A model generated the notes under the pieces. The model did no database searches and was not told the DNA's origin. It saw only the letters and a program-made list of their open reading frames with translations. The position numbers and the translations under genes were made by a program. From Mimachlamys varia (taxonomy: Eukaryota > Mollusca > Bivalvia > Pectinida > Pectinidae), in the NCBI GenBank assembly GCA_947623455.1, contig OX392535.1, forward strand, positions 39,518,688-39,582,687: a stretch of 64,000 nt of DNA, given 5' to 3'. This document shows positions 11,607-25,400 of this stretch, piece after piece (position 1 is the first letter of the stretch; each line of letters begins with the position of its first letter).

Positions 11607-12676
11607 TTGCTAATTGCTAATTGCTCGACCAAGCCATTATCAAAACTTCTTACTACAATTCTTAGTACCATAAAATCAGGGCTTCAGTCGTATTGTGACG
11701 CTGTATACTCCAGAAGTGGAATTAATGGGATGTGGATTTTGAAAAACTCAAAATATCTTTTGATCAATCTTGAACACCCCCTCCTAAAAAACGTCTTTTC
11801 GGTCAAAACATTTGATTTTTCCACCCTGTACACTACCATACCTCATACAAAATTGAAGGAACGTCTCCGATCTCTTGTTATGAGAGCTTTCTTTTCTAAG
11901 AAAGGCGGACGACGATACAAATATATGGTAGTAAGCTATCTCGGAGCATACTTTGTTAAAAACACGACAAAAGCTAAGAGGAAATATACTGAAGAAGATA
12001 TAGTACGGATGATTGAATTCCTGGTCGACAACATTTTTGTTGAGTTCGGAGGAAAGATTTTCCAGCAGACTGTTGGCATTCCCATGGGAACAAACTGTGC
12101 CCCACTCTTAGCTGACTTGTTTTTGTTTTCATACGAGGCTGAATTTGTGGAGGAGCTCATCAGGACAGGTAACAAAAACCTTGCCAAATCTTTTAATTTC
12201 ACTTTCAGATATATCGACGATGTGTTGTCTATAAACAACAAGAAGTTTGCTGACCACGTCGATCGTATATACCCTTCTGAACTTGAAATAAAAGACACAA
12301 CATACTCTTCTACATCAGCTGCTTACCTCGATCTCTACTTAAACTACGACCAACATGGACAACTTACTACTAAACTATACGATAAACGTGATGATTTCAA
12401 TTTTCCGATCGTAAACTTTCCATTTCTTGATAGTAACATCCCTGCTTCTCCAACCTATGGTGTTTACATGTCGCAGTTGATTCGGTATTCCAGGGCTTGC
12501 TCTAAATATCGTGATTTTCGTGATCGATGTCGACTGCTGACAAACAAACTAACAACACAAGGATTCGAGAGATGCAGGTTGATCAGTACTATGGCAAGTT
12601 TTATGGTCGCCATCTTTGTCTCATTGAGAAATATTCTGTATCTTTAAGTGATATGAAGATGGACGTTTTTGAGTAA
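11607..12676 (+). pseudogene. Penelope-like reverse transcriptase, 5'-truncated and frameshifted
   Basis: The open stretch of 346 codons has reverse-transcriptase signatures: FDFSTLYTTIP with Asp at residue 70, GIPMGTNCAPLLADLF at about 157-172, and FRYIDDVLSI with the catalytic YIDD at 202-205. RIYPSELEIKDTT, KLYDKRDDFNFPIVNFPF and YSRACSKYRDFRDRC follow. The upstream RT segment (an FxPKLHK-like motif in relatives) is absent; the match begins at IANCSTKPLSK. Near 12596-12598 a one-base loss relative to the copy at 22636 shifts the frame. After it the reading resumes as [11 protein letters not shown] and DMKMDVFE up to TAA at 12674. This is probably a dead copy of a Penelope-like element. No GIY-YIG endonuclease is seen, so the subfamily is uncertain. 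Confidence 0.88.
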
Positions 12677-12955
12677 GCTCATTATTGTGTTTACTTGTTG
12701 TGATTGACAATGATACTCGGTTCTCATTTTGAGAACTTGATGTTTACTTGGATGTGACAAAAGATTTACATGGCGGGTGTCGTCGATGAAGCAGAAGACG
12801 CTTACTCTTCCGGAACACCTGGTCTTAGTCTCTTGTACTTTTGCAAGGGTCTCCATGTAAGTCTTTCCTTTGTTCAAATTTTGCCCCTGGTTTAATCGAT
12901 TTTGAGTTTGGATTATGATTATGTTGACGCTTCGGTATTCTCTTATTTTATTATA
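12677..12955 (+). mobile_element. 3' tail of the Penelope-like element (reference copy)
   Basis: It runs directly from the RT stop to the shared 3' end 'gacgcttcggtattctc'. It includes the structured block 12763-12863: outer stem GATTTACATGG with CCATGTAAGTC, an inner GGGTGT/ACACCT arm and the hairpin CTTGTA-CTTT-TGCAAG at 12832-12847. This tail is the part found in all other copies of the window. Confidence 0.8.
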
Positions 12956-12959
12956 CTAG

Positions 12960-14450
12960 ATAGACCAGGACCACACAAGAATCACATACCCTTCCTTGTG
13001 TTCTGAAATCTATTGAAATTATCAAGGATTATGCTTCCTTACTTGGACAAAGTAGTATTTTGAGGCAATGTTCATGGAGAAAGTGATTATGCGACAAACC
13101 TGTAACAGAAATCCAAACCAAAATTTCAGTCTGTCTGAGATATTAAAAAATAATTTTGATGTTAAAATGAAAATAATTAATTAAATTATTTGCATTTGAT
13201 TTTTCTTTGTCATAGTATTTAACCATTAAAATGCCATCCCCTTTATGGGATCACTTTTATTATTTTCCAAAGGTGGTTTCTTAATAGAGATTGGACTGTA
13301 TTTACGTATGACTAGTAAATAAAACTTAAAATAAAAACAGCAATATTATTAAGCTTGATCAATATTTTATTTGTTGTCTTTATGAATAATACATCTATGT
13401 ATTTATATAATATTGCTGAATATCAAACTCGGAAATCGCCTTGTTCAAACAAGTGTAGGTTGTTTATGATATCCATGTTCTAAAATGTCCATATCATGTA
13501 CAAAAAATAACAGATTCACGGCCATCTTGTGCAAAAGTTTTATTTACCTGTTTAGTAAAGTCAACATGATTTAATAACTGAGAGCCCCTGGGCGGTAGTT
13601 GTATACCGTACATGTTTCGTACACGTAAGTTTGAAATGTATTCCATGTTACGACTGAGATGACACTGCGAACAAGGTAAGATATATGAAACAATGGCGAC
13701 CTCTGACCTTTTGTTGACGAGGTTCCTATTACTCACTCCCTGGGACCCCATACGATACGGTATCATTTCATGTTTCAAGAAACTTTAGTTTAAATAAAAT
13801 GGTTAAAACCATTAGTTTTTTTTTACGTTTTTCCTACCATTAGTGCCAACTTTAACAATTTTTAGAACTAAAGCATAAACATAATTTTTTTTTGTGGAAA
13901 TATGAAAAGTTAATAACTAATAAATGGATATATTGGTTCTTATAGGTACACTGAAATTAGAAACAAAGTATTTTATTGATCACTTACTAGTTTAGAAATT
14001 TTGGATTCCCGCCTAGCACTTGGACATGTTTCCATTGGTTAATATGTAGTGCATCAACAATATATATATATAGATGGCACGTTTATGACTTATGTAAGTT
14101 AACTAGGTCTTGATCTCCTTGTGGAGAAACTACAACTGACAAAGGTCAGTAGTATGAATAAAGTAATCCAAATGATAAACCGTAGTTCAGAAAGTAAATG
14201 ACGTTTTTATCCATTGAATATCAATAAATACACATATTGATATAACGATAACTTTTAAGAACGAAAACGACAATAAATATTCTCAAATTTCGGTTTAATA
14301 TAATTTTCAGTTTCAAAACCTTACCTTTCTTAGATTACAAAATTAACACAATTCCACGTGCCATATTTCAAACACGCACATTTGTCAACTTAATTTTGAA
14401 CCTAATTAGCAAAATCAAATAGAGTGTAACTGTTACTATTTAAAATAGTA
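12960..14450. other. Non-coding, mostly AT-rich
   Basis: The 94-codon ORF at 13494-13778 (-) matches no family I recognise and has no supporting splice context. No repeat family identified otherwise. Confidence 0.4.
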
Positions 14451-14454
14451 ACAC

Positions 14455-14575
14455 AATCATTACCAGAACTCAAAATTGAGTAAACCAAGGGCAAAATATT
14501 TACACAGAAACCATTGAAAAAAAACAAGAATGTTTCGGAGGAATAAGCTTCTTCTGCTTCAAGATTCAACTAAAA
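14455..14575 (-). mobile_element. Penelope-like element 3' tail, short degraded copy
   Basis: Contains 'agaactcaaaattgagtaaac', broken from 'gggcaaaatatt' onward, then 'gtttcggaggaataagc' and 'tcttctgcttca', in the order of the reverse-complement tail. Confidence 0.55.
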
Positions 14576-14649
14576 TAAAGCTACTCTGTTTTCCTTCATA
14601 TTTGTATCCTTATATTCTGGTTGAACTATGATTGACGTTATCCTATACT

Positions 14650-14870
14650 CAATATCCAAGGGTGACGCTCACCTATGTTGATGGGACAAGAAGACTGGTT
14701 CGACCCTTTGATGTACCTAAAAAGAATCTCGTGTTCACTTAACGGTAAAAATTGATTGGCTTTGAAGGCTCCTTTGTAATTCTTCAAAAGCGTGCCTTCA
14801 TTTTTGCCGTGACATATTTCAGGGATGTAGAAAGCGTAGATGATCGTAACCCCTGGATATCGAGGATGGA
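14650..14870 (+). mobile_element. TIR element family 2, internally deleted copy
   Basis: The left terminus 'aatatccaagggtgacgctc' and right terminus 'gtaacccctggatatcgagg' are inverted repeats of each other, matching the ends of the copies at 7833 and 55968. The interior is shorter. Confidence 0.55.
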
Positions 14871-15597
14871 CGTCACCCCTACTTTAAGAGTAATTTTGAG
14901 GGTTGTCAGGTGGCCAACCAAGTTGAATTCCCTGTTTGCACGTGAAATGGTATTTGGTCAACTGTCCGACCACGTGGTTATTTATCCGGGAACTTTGATT
15001 TGCAGCAATATTCAGATCCACTGCGTGGTTACATCCGGATACAGGACATTAAATGATATACTAGTAAGTTAAAATAACTTGTTTTAAAACTGTTTTGAAA
15101 GAAATCCAATTTATATTCTTAGTCTGGGAAAGGGTATCTATATGTATGTATGAATTACTCCTATTATTTTGTTGTCCTGTCTACGACATCCATGTCTTGG
15201 ATAAGGAAATGTTTATGCTTGTGAAAACAAGATTATGTACATTTCACCCTCCTTTTATGTTTGGTAGACAAACTATAAACACGACTATCAGTTTTTCTTT
15301 GATTGACAATTGAGTAAAAACCCATATAGATCTAAACAAAACACATTAAACGTAAATCGTTTACAATACATATTTATATGTATGAACATTCCTTATCCTA
15401 AGGAACTTTTAGATTAGAGCCCCACAGAAAACCACTAAAGAAGTAAGGGAAAGATCCTTAAGTAAGGACGCTCCCTCAACTTAAAAGTTAAGTTATTACC
15501 GGGGCCGTTCTTCAGAAGAATTTGCTGGGAACCTGTAACGCTTTTTTATGCCCCAATGCGATACGGCAAGCAGACACATATACAGCTTAACAATGTT

Positions 15598-15790
15598 AGT
15601 ATTTTGTTTCAAAGATTGCATAAATACCTGGCAGGTGTCGTGGGTGAAAAAAGAATGTTTACCCTTCCGGGACACATGGTCTTATTTTCTTGTACATACA
15701 TTTTGTATTCCCTTTTTCATATGTTGCCCATTACATGGTTTAGTCGATTGAGTTCTGATTGTGGTTTTGTTGATGCTTATGTGTGTTTTT
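15598..15790 (+). mobile_element. Penelope-like element 3' tail
   Basis: Contains 'ggcaggtgtcgtgggtgaa', 'cttccgggacacatggtctt', 'gtttagtcgattgagttc' and 'gttttgttgatgctt', in tail order. 5'-truncated. Confidence 0.65.
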
Positions 15791-16483
15791 TTCAATGGTC
15801 AGTCAGTTTTCTGTTAGGAAATGCTTCACATTACATTATACTTTCTCGACATTTTTCTATAGCACACAGTCCTCAGCTGTGGGCTATCTGTCGTGGATAT
15901 TCTAATCATTAGTAATTACTTATAAACGCACGGTGTAATGATGTACTGAACAATGGCGTCTATTTTATAGGAATCCTAGAATAAGTGCCCTCCATCGAAA
16001 CGTCGGACAACAAAGATAAGTAAGTTCATTTTAAAATTACTAAGTAATGTATCGGGTACGTGTTAAATCTTAACTATCTGATTTATTGTGTTTGTTGAAA
16101 TACGCTACACATTGTAAAGAAAGCTCTCATTGGCAATCCAGAATGCTGAATTGTTTTATTCATTTTCAAGGTAACGTTTACTCTACTGTTCTGTTTTACA
16201 AAATAACTCACTTCCTTTTTGTGCTTCACCAACTCGGTAAAAATGGTCATTGTAAATATTTATATGCTATAAGCTTGATTCAAAATGATTATCTCATTCA
16301 AATATCTTAATATTTAATATAAATATGACGAATTTTATGAAATTATATATAAACACCATGTTAACATGTGCTCTGATTTAGTTACTTTATTATTGTCTTT
16401 GTTAAATTTTGTTTTATTAAAGACGTATCCCATTAAGCATAGAAAAAAGGCAATATAGAAGAACAAAGAAAAGAGCAGCCACG

Positions 16484-19400
16484 ATGACGAATAGAACCCT
16501 GCAAGCCGTTATACTCACGTCACTTGTTTACGCCACGACAGGTATGTAAAGATAAATCAGCTTTTTATTTCACGTTTGACGAAACATAACAAAAACAGTA
16601 GTATTTTATGGGTTTTATACATCATGTGAGGTTTCTTTTTTTTTACAAATTGTGACGTCACATATGTGGAAACTTCCTCGTATACATGTTCAGAGATTTA
16701 TTCTATTATGCTAATACCTGGGTAAACGTCACACAATAAATTATGTGATATGAATAATAATTAGGTCAGAATATATATATAGATATACACACACACATAA
16801 TACCATCAATTTAGTCTACTGATAATGAAAGATGCTGTTCAATCTTCTTGCAGTATAAATCTTTTCTTTGTTCGTATTTCGCCCTAGTTTAATCAATTTT
16901 GAGTTCGGATTACAGTTTTGTTGACGCTTCGGTAGTTTCTAATTTTCAACTCACAATAAAGATAGACTTCAAATTCAATGTTAAATAATAACTAGAACAA
17001 ATTAAATATATAAAAGCTTCAAAGACACAAGGAACGTCATTAAATGTCGCATTAGCCAGGTTTTTCTGACGGATAAGCACTTCCTGTGAGTGAAATGATA
17101 GCATAAAAGATTATATATGACCAACTTGACAGTTTACTACTTCGCTATATGATCGACAGGACGATTTCGATTTTCTGAACGTTCCCTTTCTTGATAGTAA
17201 CATCATTTACCCAGATAGCACACCACCTATGAGCCAACGTTTGCCAAACAAAAATGTACCGTTAGCCCAATGTCGGCAAACAACATTGGCACTAGTGGCG
17301 TCGCGGGTGTCGTCGATTAAGCAGAAGACGGAACACATTTTTTCCTTGTTCATTTTCTCCGTGTAAATTTTTGGTGGGTTCGTATTTCCCCCCTAGTTAT
17401 TCGACTTTGACTGATACATCTAAAATACCCATAATTACATCCATTTGCTTATTCACAAAGTTGATAGAATCCATTATCAAATCTTGCAAATAGCTTCCCC
17501 AAGTTGAGAAACCATAGTCGCCATAGTAAGTTCAGCATTTTGATTTTATACAACGGTAAAGGTGTGCAATTCGAAATAAGTAACAATGCTATGCACGATT
17601 TATATTCCGTCTATTTCAGCAATGTTTTTAAGACTAGCTGGGGGCAATGCTCACGAAGGAAGAGTAGAAGTATCACAGGATGGTGTCACGTGGGGTACCG
17701 TGTGCAATGATGGTTGGTCGGACTACAATGCACACGTGGTCTGCCGTGAAATTGGGTACAAGTGGGGAGCGGTAAAGTCTATGTTACTAGTTTTGAAATA
17801 TGATATCATTTAACGTTAACTTTACTGTTTGTTCATATATTACTGTTTAAGTCACTTTCATTTTTTGCAATAAATACCAATAATGTTTACTTTTAAACCT
17901 TATAGCATTGTTTTCAATACTGCCATGCTCTATTTAGTTTTTTACTTAAAATTAAGATATGCTCAGCATTTGCAAGGTTGAATGTATGTTTTTAACTCAA
18001 AATTAAGATAAATCAATGTATGTAGTTTCATGCTGAGCATTTGCAATGATGAATGTATGTCCAAGGTTTCAGCTTTTGAATATGTTTTTTAATCTAAAAG
18101 GAAGAATTATCTGCAATATCCAGCTTTATTTAACGCGCTTATGATACTAAGGGGTCAGCAACAAACATATTTTTCTTTAAAGGCAAAGAGAGCGCGATAC
18201 CTGTACGGCATCGGAAGCGGTCCAATTTTTCTAGATGACGTCAAATGTAATGGACAGGAAACAACTCTGGCTTCATGTCCGCATGCGCAATGGGGCGTAA
18301 ACAATTGTGTGCACACCGAAGATGCGGCAGTCACGTGTCATAACGACATAGGTAAAATCAATTTCTGTATTACATCACCATCAAGGCAGCCCCTTTGACC
18401 ATTTCGATGATGCCAACGTTTTCATTTAGTATGAAAAGTTTATAGTTTTTCATGTTCTCCAACAGCAGTCATGTGTCATACATAACTAGATCTATATAAG
18501 TTTGAAACGTAAATGATAATGAAGTTTATGAAAATCTGTATTAAAGATACTCAGTTTTGTTTAACGTGGGCACCTAGGACCACGGAATTATATTTGCTAT
18601 CTAAGTCCGTGCTAGGACAGAATACAGGCAGCGCTTTCTTTTCAACAAAAAGTAAAGGCTTTAATTATGACAATATACATGTGTACAACCATGTTACTAA
18701 ATTTGAAAGTGCATTGTGTTCAAACGACTTTGATTTCGCTTGTCATTTTGAACATGCTATTGCAATCAAAGGACAAGAACAGCTATTTCCTGATAAAATG
18801 TTCCTTTATATATTTGGTTATCTTGGTTTATTTATCTGAGAACAATAACGATGCTTTCAAGCATAGAAATTTAGAAATCCGTGCAAATGAATTACACGTT
18901 TCTCATCTTTCAGTCCGACTGGAGAATGGAGGAACTAACCACGGTATTGTGTACGTTTTGGACGATAACAAGACCTGGGGCGTCCAGTGTGGAGATGGCT
19001 TCGACAGGAACGCTGCAGCCGTCGTTTGTCGCGAGCTCGGGTACCAACATGGTCGTGATTTGTCAATAGGCACCTACGGCAAAGTTGATGACGTCCACAC
19101 CAAGTACATTCAGGGAGACATTATGTGCTCGGGTTCTGAGCTCACCATCAGACAGTGCACGTCCTCCAACACCTGCAACCAGTTTCCGTACAACTACGGG
19201 GCGGTCGTCTGCTCAAACATGCCAATCGTAGGAGGTAGGACTTGGACATCCATACATAATTTCATTGTATTATAATAATACAGCAAGCAGTTAGGTTGTG
19301 TTTAAAATGCACACACACTGCTGGTCTGAAGTTCTCATTTCCAACATTTTTGTTAAGAGGACATGTAATTTCATGGATGTGACCTATATTGACATGGCAG

Positions 19401-22400
19401 ATATCATCGGTGAAGCAGAAGAACACCTTGATTTGTACACATGGTACTTGCAAGTGCCTCCCTATATACTAGTTTGCTCTCAATTTCCTATTTCTGGATT
19501 TGTTTACACTTTGGTATTTTCTCGTGCTCCAAGTGTGAGGTATGTTTTCATTTTGATGCAACTCTTGCCTTTGTTCATATTTTCCATACTTTTATCGAGT
19601 GTAAGTCGATTTTGTTTAAGCTTCAAACGTCTTTTGGCATCTTTTCTCTGATAACTGTTTATGCAGTACTCATTTTCTTTCAAAATTAATAAATGAAAGG
19701 GGTTTTACGCACCTGACACCTCTGCTTCTATAGTAGTTTAGAAAGTTTTTATTCAGACTTTTTGATCCCTAGCATCACTGACGAGTCCAAGAAGGACATA
19801 CTGTATCTATTACTGAATTTAAAATGTGAAACACATGTGTATGTTTTTGGTTCATCTTTCAACAGACAATGTGGTAGATCTTGTTGGTGGATGTTTTAGT
19901 CCCCGAGGTTTGCTGAAGCCTTGATGACCCCAGTTAGATGACATGACATGCGTATTTTGATTTCAATTTGAAACATATGAACTATATTATTTTTTTCTAT
20001 CCATTGCATCAGTTTGATATATAACAATTGTTTCAAGTGGCTAGTGAAAAATGAAATCCATAACGTTGTCTTCATAATATGCACACTTATCAACTGTTAA
20101 CAATCGTTATAAATTTGCCGCACTCAACTTTTCAAAAATCTTATAAATAAAGGATTTTATGCACTTTTCCTTTTATTCCAACAGTCGATTAGAGCAATTT
20201 GAATACACACTTTTTTGTCCCTAACATCACAGACGAGTCCTAGAAGGACGGAACAGTGTTTAACATTCTATATCGATAACACAATTATATAGGTATCTTT
20301 CTCAAAGATGTACACCTCAATGTTGAGGTTTCGGTCACTTAATTTGTATTCTCGTGTAAAGATTTTATGCTATCTTATAAAAATATGATAACTTTTAATA
20401 GCAAATATCCGTCTGAAAATTGTGTCAAAAATATGCATAACTATTGTTTGTAGAACTTTTTTTTCACAAGAATTTCAAACAGCAAAATTTACTTGAAATC
20501 ACCTATAATGCCAAATTGGTATCTTTTACTGATCATAGCACAAAAAAAGCGCACATCGACATATGCACATCTTTGCATTTTATACTACGCCATGAATCCC
20601 CTTTCCGAAAATGCATGTGAGTTTAATGCTTCTCTGATGTCTTAAGATCTTTTTCCTTTTATTTTCACCAGGTAATGACGTGAGGCTGCTAGGGGGACAG
20701 AACTCTGGTTTGGTGATGACCAACACGGCGGGAATCTGGGGTAACGTATGTGGCTCCACCTGGGATACAAATGATGCTAGTGTCGTGTGCAGACAACTGG
20801 GATTCGCAGGTACGAAAGAGCGCCACGTTCTAGGAATGTAAGGTTATTAATATCAAGCATATTAGGCAATAACAAATGAATATCAAAATTGATAATAACA
20901 TAGTTATGTTCATAAATTTATAATCAAATGTTTTTTATTTATTTCTTTAACGATTTAATACTCATTCAATTTTTAACAATATCATTATTAAAATTCACTT
21001 TTAAAGGACAATTAAAGCGAAAAAATACAAAGATTCAATTACCATTCCATTGTAAAGTGCATTTAAATGTTTTAAACAAAGTATAGAAATGTAAATTTAA
21101 ACTGAAGAATTAACATTTATCAATTACTATGTATATTTCCAACATAACCTATTTTGCTGTCTTAACATATATATTTCTAGAGGATATCCAGATTAAAGTC
21201 ATTATATATATTACGGTGATGGTAGAAAGTTAAAGGTCCAAATTTAATGAAAATGAGACGAGAAAAATTATTTTGAAATTAAAATGTTATGCATTTTTCA
21301 GGTGGCGTCCCGTATGCATTCCCCAGTAATACTAGCGTTGGGCCTTATGTCCTGGGGTCTGTGAATTGTTTGGGGACAGAAAGGCGATTAAGTGATTGTA
21401 ACCGACAGGAAAAGGCCTGTGTTTACACTGACAAGAACGTCAAGTTGGCCGGGGTTCTCTGCCACCAACGACTAGGTAACTTGCCATTTTCTGTGTAAAA
21501 CATATAAGATCAAGACTTTATCAAGCCGGCCTTCACCATGAGAACATATAGATTTTACGTTTAACACTGAGAAAAAAATTACAACAAATTATGTTTTCAA
21601 AGTATAATACAGTGAAACCTCTCTATTAAAATCACCTTAGGGACCACACCAAAGTGGTCTTAATAGCGCGGTGGTCTTAATACCGAGGGGGGCTATGCAG
21701 ACAGAATATTCTTAAATCCACTTTTAAGCATGTTTTCATGGTCCATTAACTTATATTATAGGCTTTATATTGTTAAACACACAGTAATTATAACAAATTA
21801 GCCAATTGGACACCAAAATACAGCTCACTGATCTGACACTTGACAGGTATACACAGTGGAGTACAGTGGAGTACACACTAGGTGACTTTGTGTTTTGTCA
21901 GTGGTCTGAGTAGTGAGGTGAAACTTAGTGCAAAAGTGTTATTTGGGGCTTTTCAAAACTGTTCTTAATAGCGACGTGCATGGTCTGAATAGTGAGGTGG
22001 TCTCAATATTGAAGATTAAAATACAAAGATATATAGAAGATTTTTTGGGACTGAAATAAAGTGGTCTTAATAGCGAGGTGTTCTTAATTCTGAGGTGGTC
22101 TTTAAAGGCCCAATAAAAGTCACTTTCGGCAATTATTTTCAAGACTTTAGATTTTTTTGTCAAGAGTTTTTTGTTAGTTACCGCCCAGGTTTACTTCGTT
22201 TTAGGCTTATTTTTGCATGGTTAACAACTGGATTTTTTTTCATAATTTTTCAGAATCCCGAAAAATTCCCTGAAGTAACGTATATTGGGCCTTTAAGCGA
22301 GGTTTCACTGTATATAATAACAATATAATATCGAAATTACAATTATAGTATGCCTTTAAATCTAATTAGCACTGTATGAATAAAGAATGGTGTCTTTAGT

Positions 22401-25400
22401 GACGTCACAACGCAATTTTTCAAGAATATAACGTCGAATTATTTCTATTTGTCTTCACTTCACCAGAATTTAGAAAAATATGGCATAGCGTTATGCATGT
22501 ATAAAGTAAACAAAACTGTTGTTCTTTCAATACTGAGTATATTAGAAATATAATTATGTAACCTGTACTGCTTTGGTGTTTGTTTTTCATGCGTCAAAAT
22601 ATTCAGCTTCAAAACAATCTATTGGAAATTAGCAAATGGCATATATTCGTTATTCTATGGCTTGCTCTAAATTTCGTGGTTGTCGTGATCGATGTCGACT
22701 GCTGAAAAACAAACTATCAATACAGGGATTCGAAAGATGCAGGTTGATCAGAACTATGTGCAAATATTATGGTCGCCATCTTTGTCTCATTGAGAAAGAT
22801 TATGTACCTTTGTGTGATATGAAGATGGACGTTTTTAAGTATTCTCATTAGGGTGCTTACTTGTTGTGATTGACAATGTTCACTCGGTTCTCAATTCAAG
22901 GACTTGGTGTTTGTTTTGGGGTGTCCAAGATTTACATGGCGGGTGTCGTCGATGAAGCAGAAGACGCTTATTCTTCCAGAACACCTTGTCTTATTCTCTT
23001 GTACTTTTACAAGGGTCTCCATGTGGGCCTTTCCGTTTTTTGGTATTTTGCCCCAAGTTTAATTGATTTTGAGTTCGGATTATGGTTTTGTTGGCGCTTT
23101 GGTATTCTCAAATATTTTTACATTACCAGCGCCAGTACTCCGACTGATTGAGGAAAAGCCCCGCGTCGGCCGACTAGAGATAGAGATGGATGGGGTGAGG
23201 GGCGGCATATGTGACACAGAATGGGACGTTGTGGACGCTAGGGTCGCTTGTCAACAGCTGGGGTACGCCGACGGAGACAACATACGGTAATTAAAGAAAT
23301 CCAATTACTGTCAACCAACTTATTTTCGCGTGCGATTAATGTACGAGTATTTTGCCGATGATTAAAATTCGCGAAAAAGTCATCGCCGCGAAATAGTTTC
23401 AACCAGAGGTATGCCAACTGTACGTGTACTGTATAGGGGATTAATGACCGTATTTATCGCGAAATGAAATCGCCACGAAATACTCGTTTCATATGAAAAC
23501 GCGAAATTAAGTCATCGCGAAAATAAGTTTGTTTACAGTAAAAGATATTTGATATTATATATGTAATATACGTATAATAACTAATGTGATTTGGAGTTGG
23601 TTTAGTTTGGTTGATTGTTTTTACGTCCTATATCAGCCGCTGAGGTCATTAAAGGGCGGCCTCCTGGTATATGCGACGTATGTGTGTTGAATACGTGTCG
23701 TTTGGGAGTGTTTGGTATGTTTGTGTAAACTTTCTTGCGATATTCTGGATCTTTTGCCGATTTAATAAGTGCTACCACACTGAATTATACCACCGAAGGC
23801 CCCCATCAGAACACCCCACTCGGTTACATTATACTGACAACTGGTGAATCTGCCTTTACATCATCATAATGCTAAGCGTTAAACAGGGAGCAGTAACTAC
23901 AATTGATACAAAAAAAAAAACAAAATAAAAAAAAAAAATCAATTTAATTTATGTAAGATAATAATGATTATTTTAATCAAAATATTTAACTTATCATATT
24001 TTTTTATTACAAGTCTTCCACTGTCTCCATTACAGAGGATTGACGGCTCCTTACAACACGACTTTCATGACAAATGTGCAGTGTGCTAAAGGAGAGAGAA
24101 GTATCTTCGAATGTAAAAACGATGGCTGGTCCAACAATGGAAATAGTGCTGCCTGTTCCGGTCCCAACAGCTTTGCTGGAGTAGAATGCTATGAGCATGG
24201 TACTTACACTCATTTGAGTATGATGTATTGAGAATTGACTTGTGACCTTACAGAATAGTCGGTCCCAGAATCATGAAACAATCTAAAACAGTCAACGTTT
24301 GTATGTTTGACGAATTAAAGATTAACCTTTTATTTTGAGTTAATGAGATCATAAATCCGATAGAGCTATCAGTAATTTTGCGTAGACGCGAACTTATATT
24401 TACAGTATTTTTTTGTGAATGGTTCATAAATATTTCAATTTGCGAACATGGATTTCATTCCAAATCTTATCAACATGATGACGGTTCAATAATTATAAAA
24501 GCATGAGATTTGCATAAGCCGGAGGTAGATCCGCCCATGTCTATTGTTGATGGCATCACACAATTGTGTCTCGAACCTGGATTATTTGCATAGCTCCGCC
24601 CACAGGTATTACTGTTGGCATCATAGAAATTTGGCACATGCTCAAGAATAGATATGGGATGAAAATCTAGTCGGCAGGACAATAGTCATCGAGTGAATGT
24701 CAGTATAGACTTAAATATTCACAAATAATGTCAGGACAAGTGGCGTCATACGTGAATAGCAAAGCAAAATATTAAGTCTTAGACCGTTTCATGATCACGG
24801 GTATCGGTTTCTGTTCAGTATTTTATTAGAATTCACGCTGTATTCCCTTCTATTTTGTTGTCCCCTCAGCTTTAATATTGTCGTTTTGATTTTGTCGTTG
24901 AATGACTAATCAGCAATACATGGAAATGGTGTTTCCTGCTTTTTGTGGCATTCAATATAGCGTCTTACAGGTCCGGGGAATTATTAGACCTCCTTAAAGG
25001 CGCAATATACGTAATTTCAAGATTTTTTTCGTGATTTTGAAAAAAATCTGAAAAAAAATCCAGTTGATAACTATGCAAAAATAAGCTTAAAACAAATTAA
25101 ACCTGAGCGGTAACTTACAAGAAACTCTTGACAGAAAAATCCAAAGAATTGAAAATAATTCAGGTGGAGCCCACTTCAACAACAAGCCGAAGTTAAAAGA
25201 CAGTTTAAAATGGACGCGTGTATACAAATACCAAGTTTCAACTACTGCTATACCGGTAACCGCATAAGAATTCATCTTGAATATTGCTGATATCAGTTAA
25301 TCGTAACTAAATCTATAAATATAGAAAATTATTAGGCTTGATTTTACTTCAAGTTTTGCCGAAAGTTACATTTATTGGGCCTTTAATGTCACTAGCTAAA

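Noticed and set aside
12770..12812. Hammerhead core in the retroelement tail ('cgatgaagcagaa')
   Set aside because: CTGANGA is not met and no GAAA or cleavage triplet is placed correctly; better explained by the stem-loop described.
13494..13778. 94-codon minus ORF as an exon
   Set aside because: No recognisable family, no partner exons.
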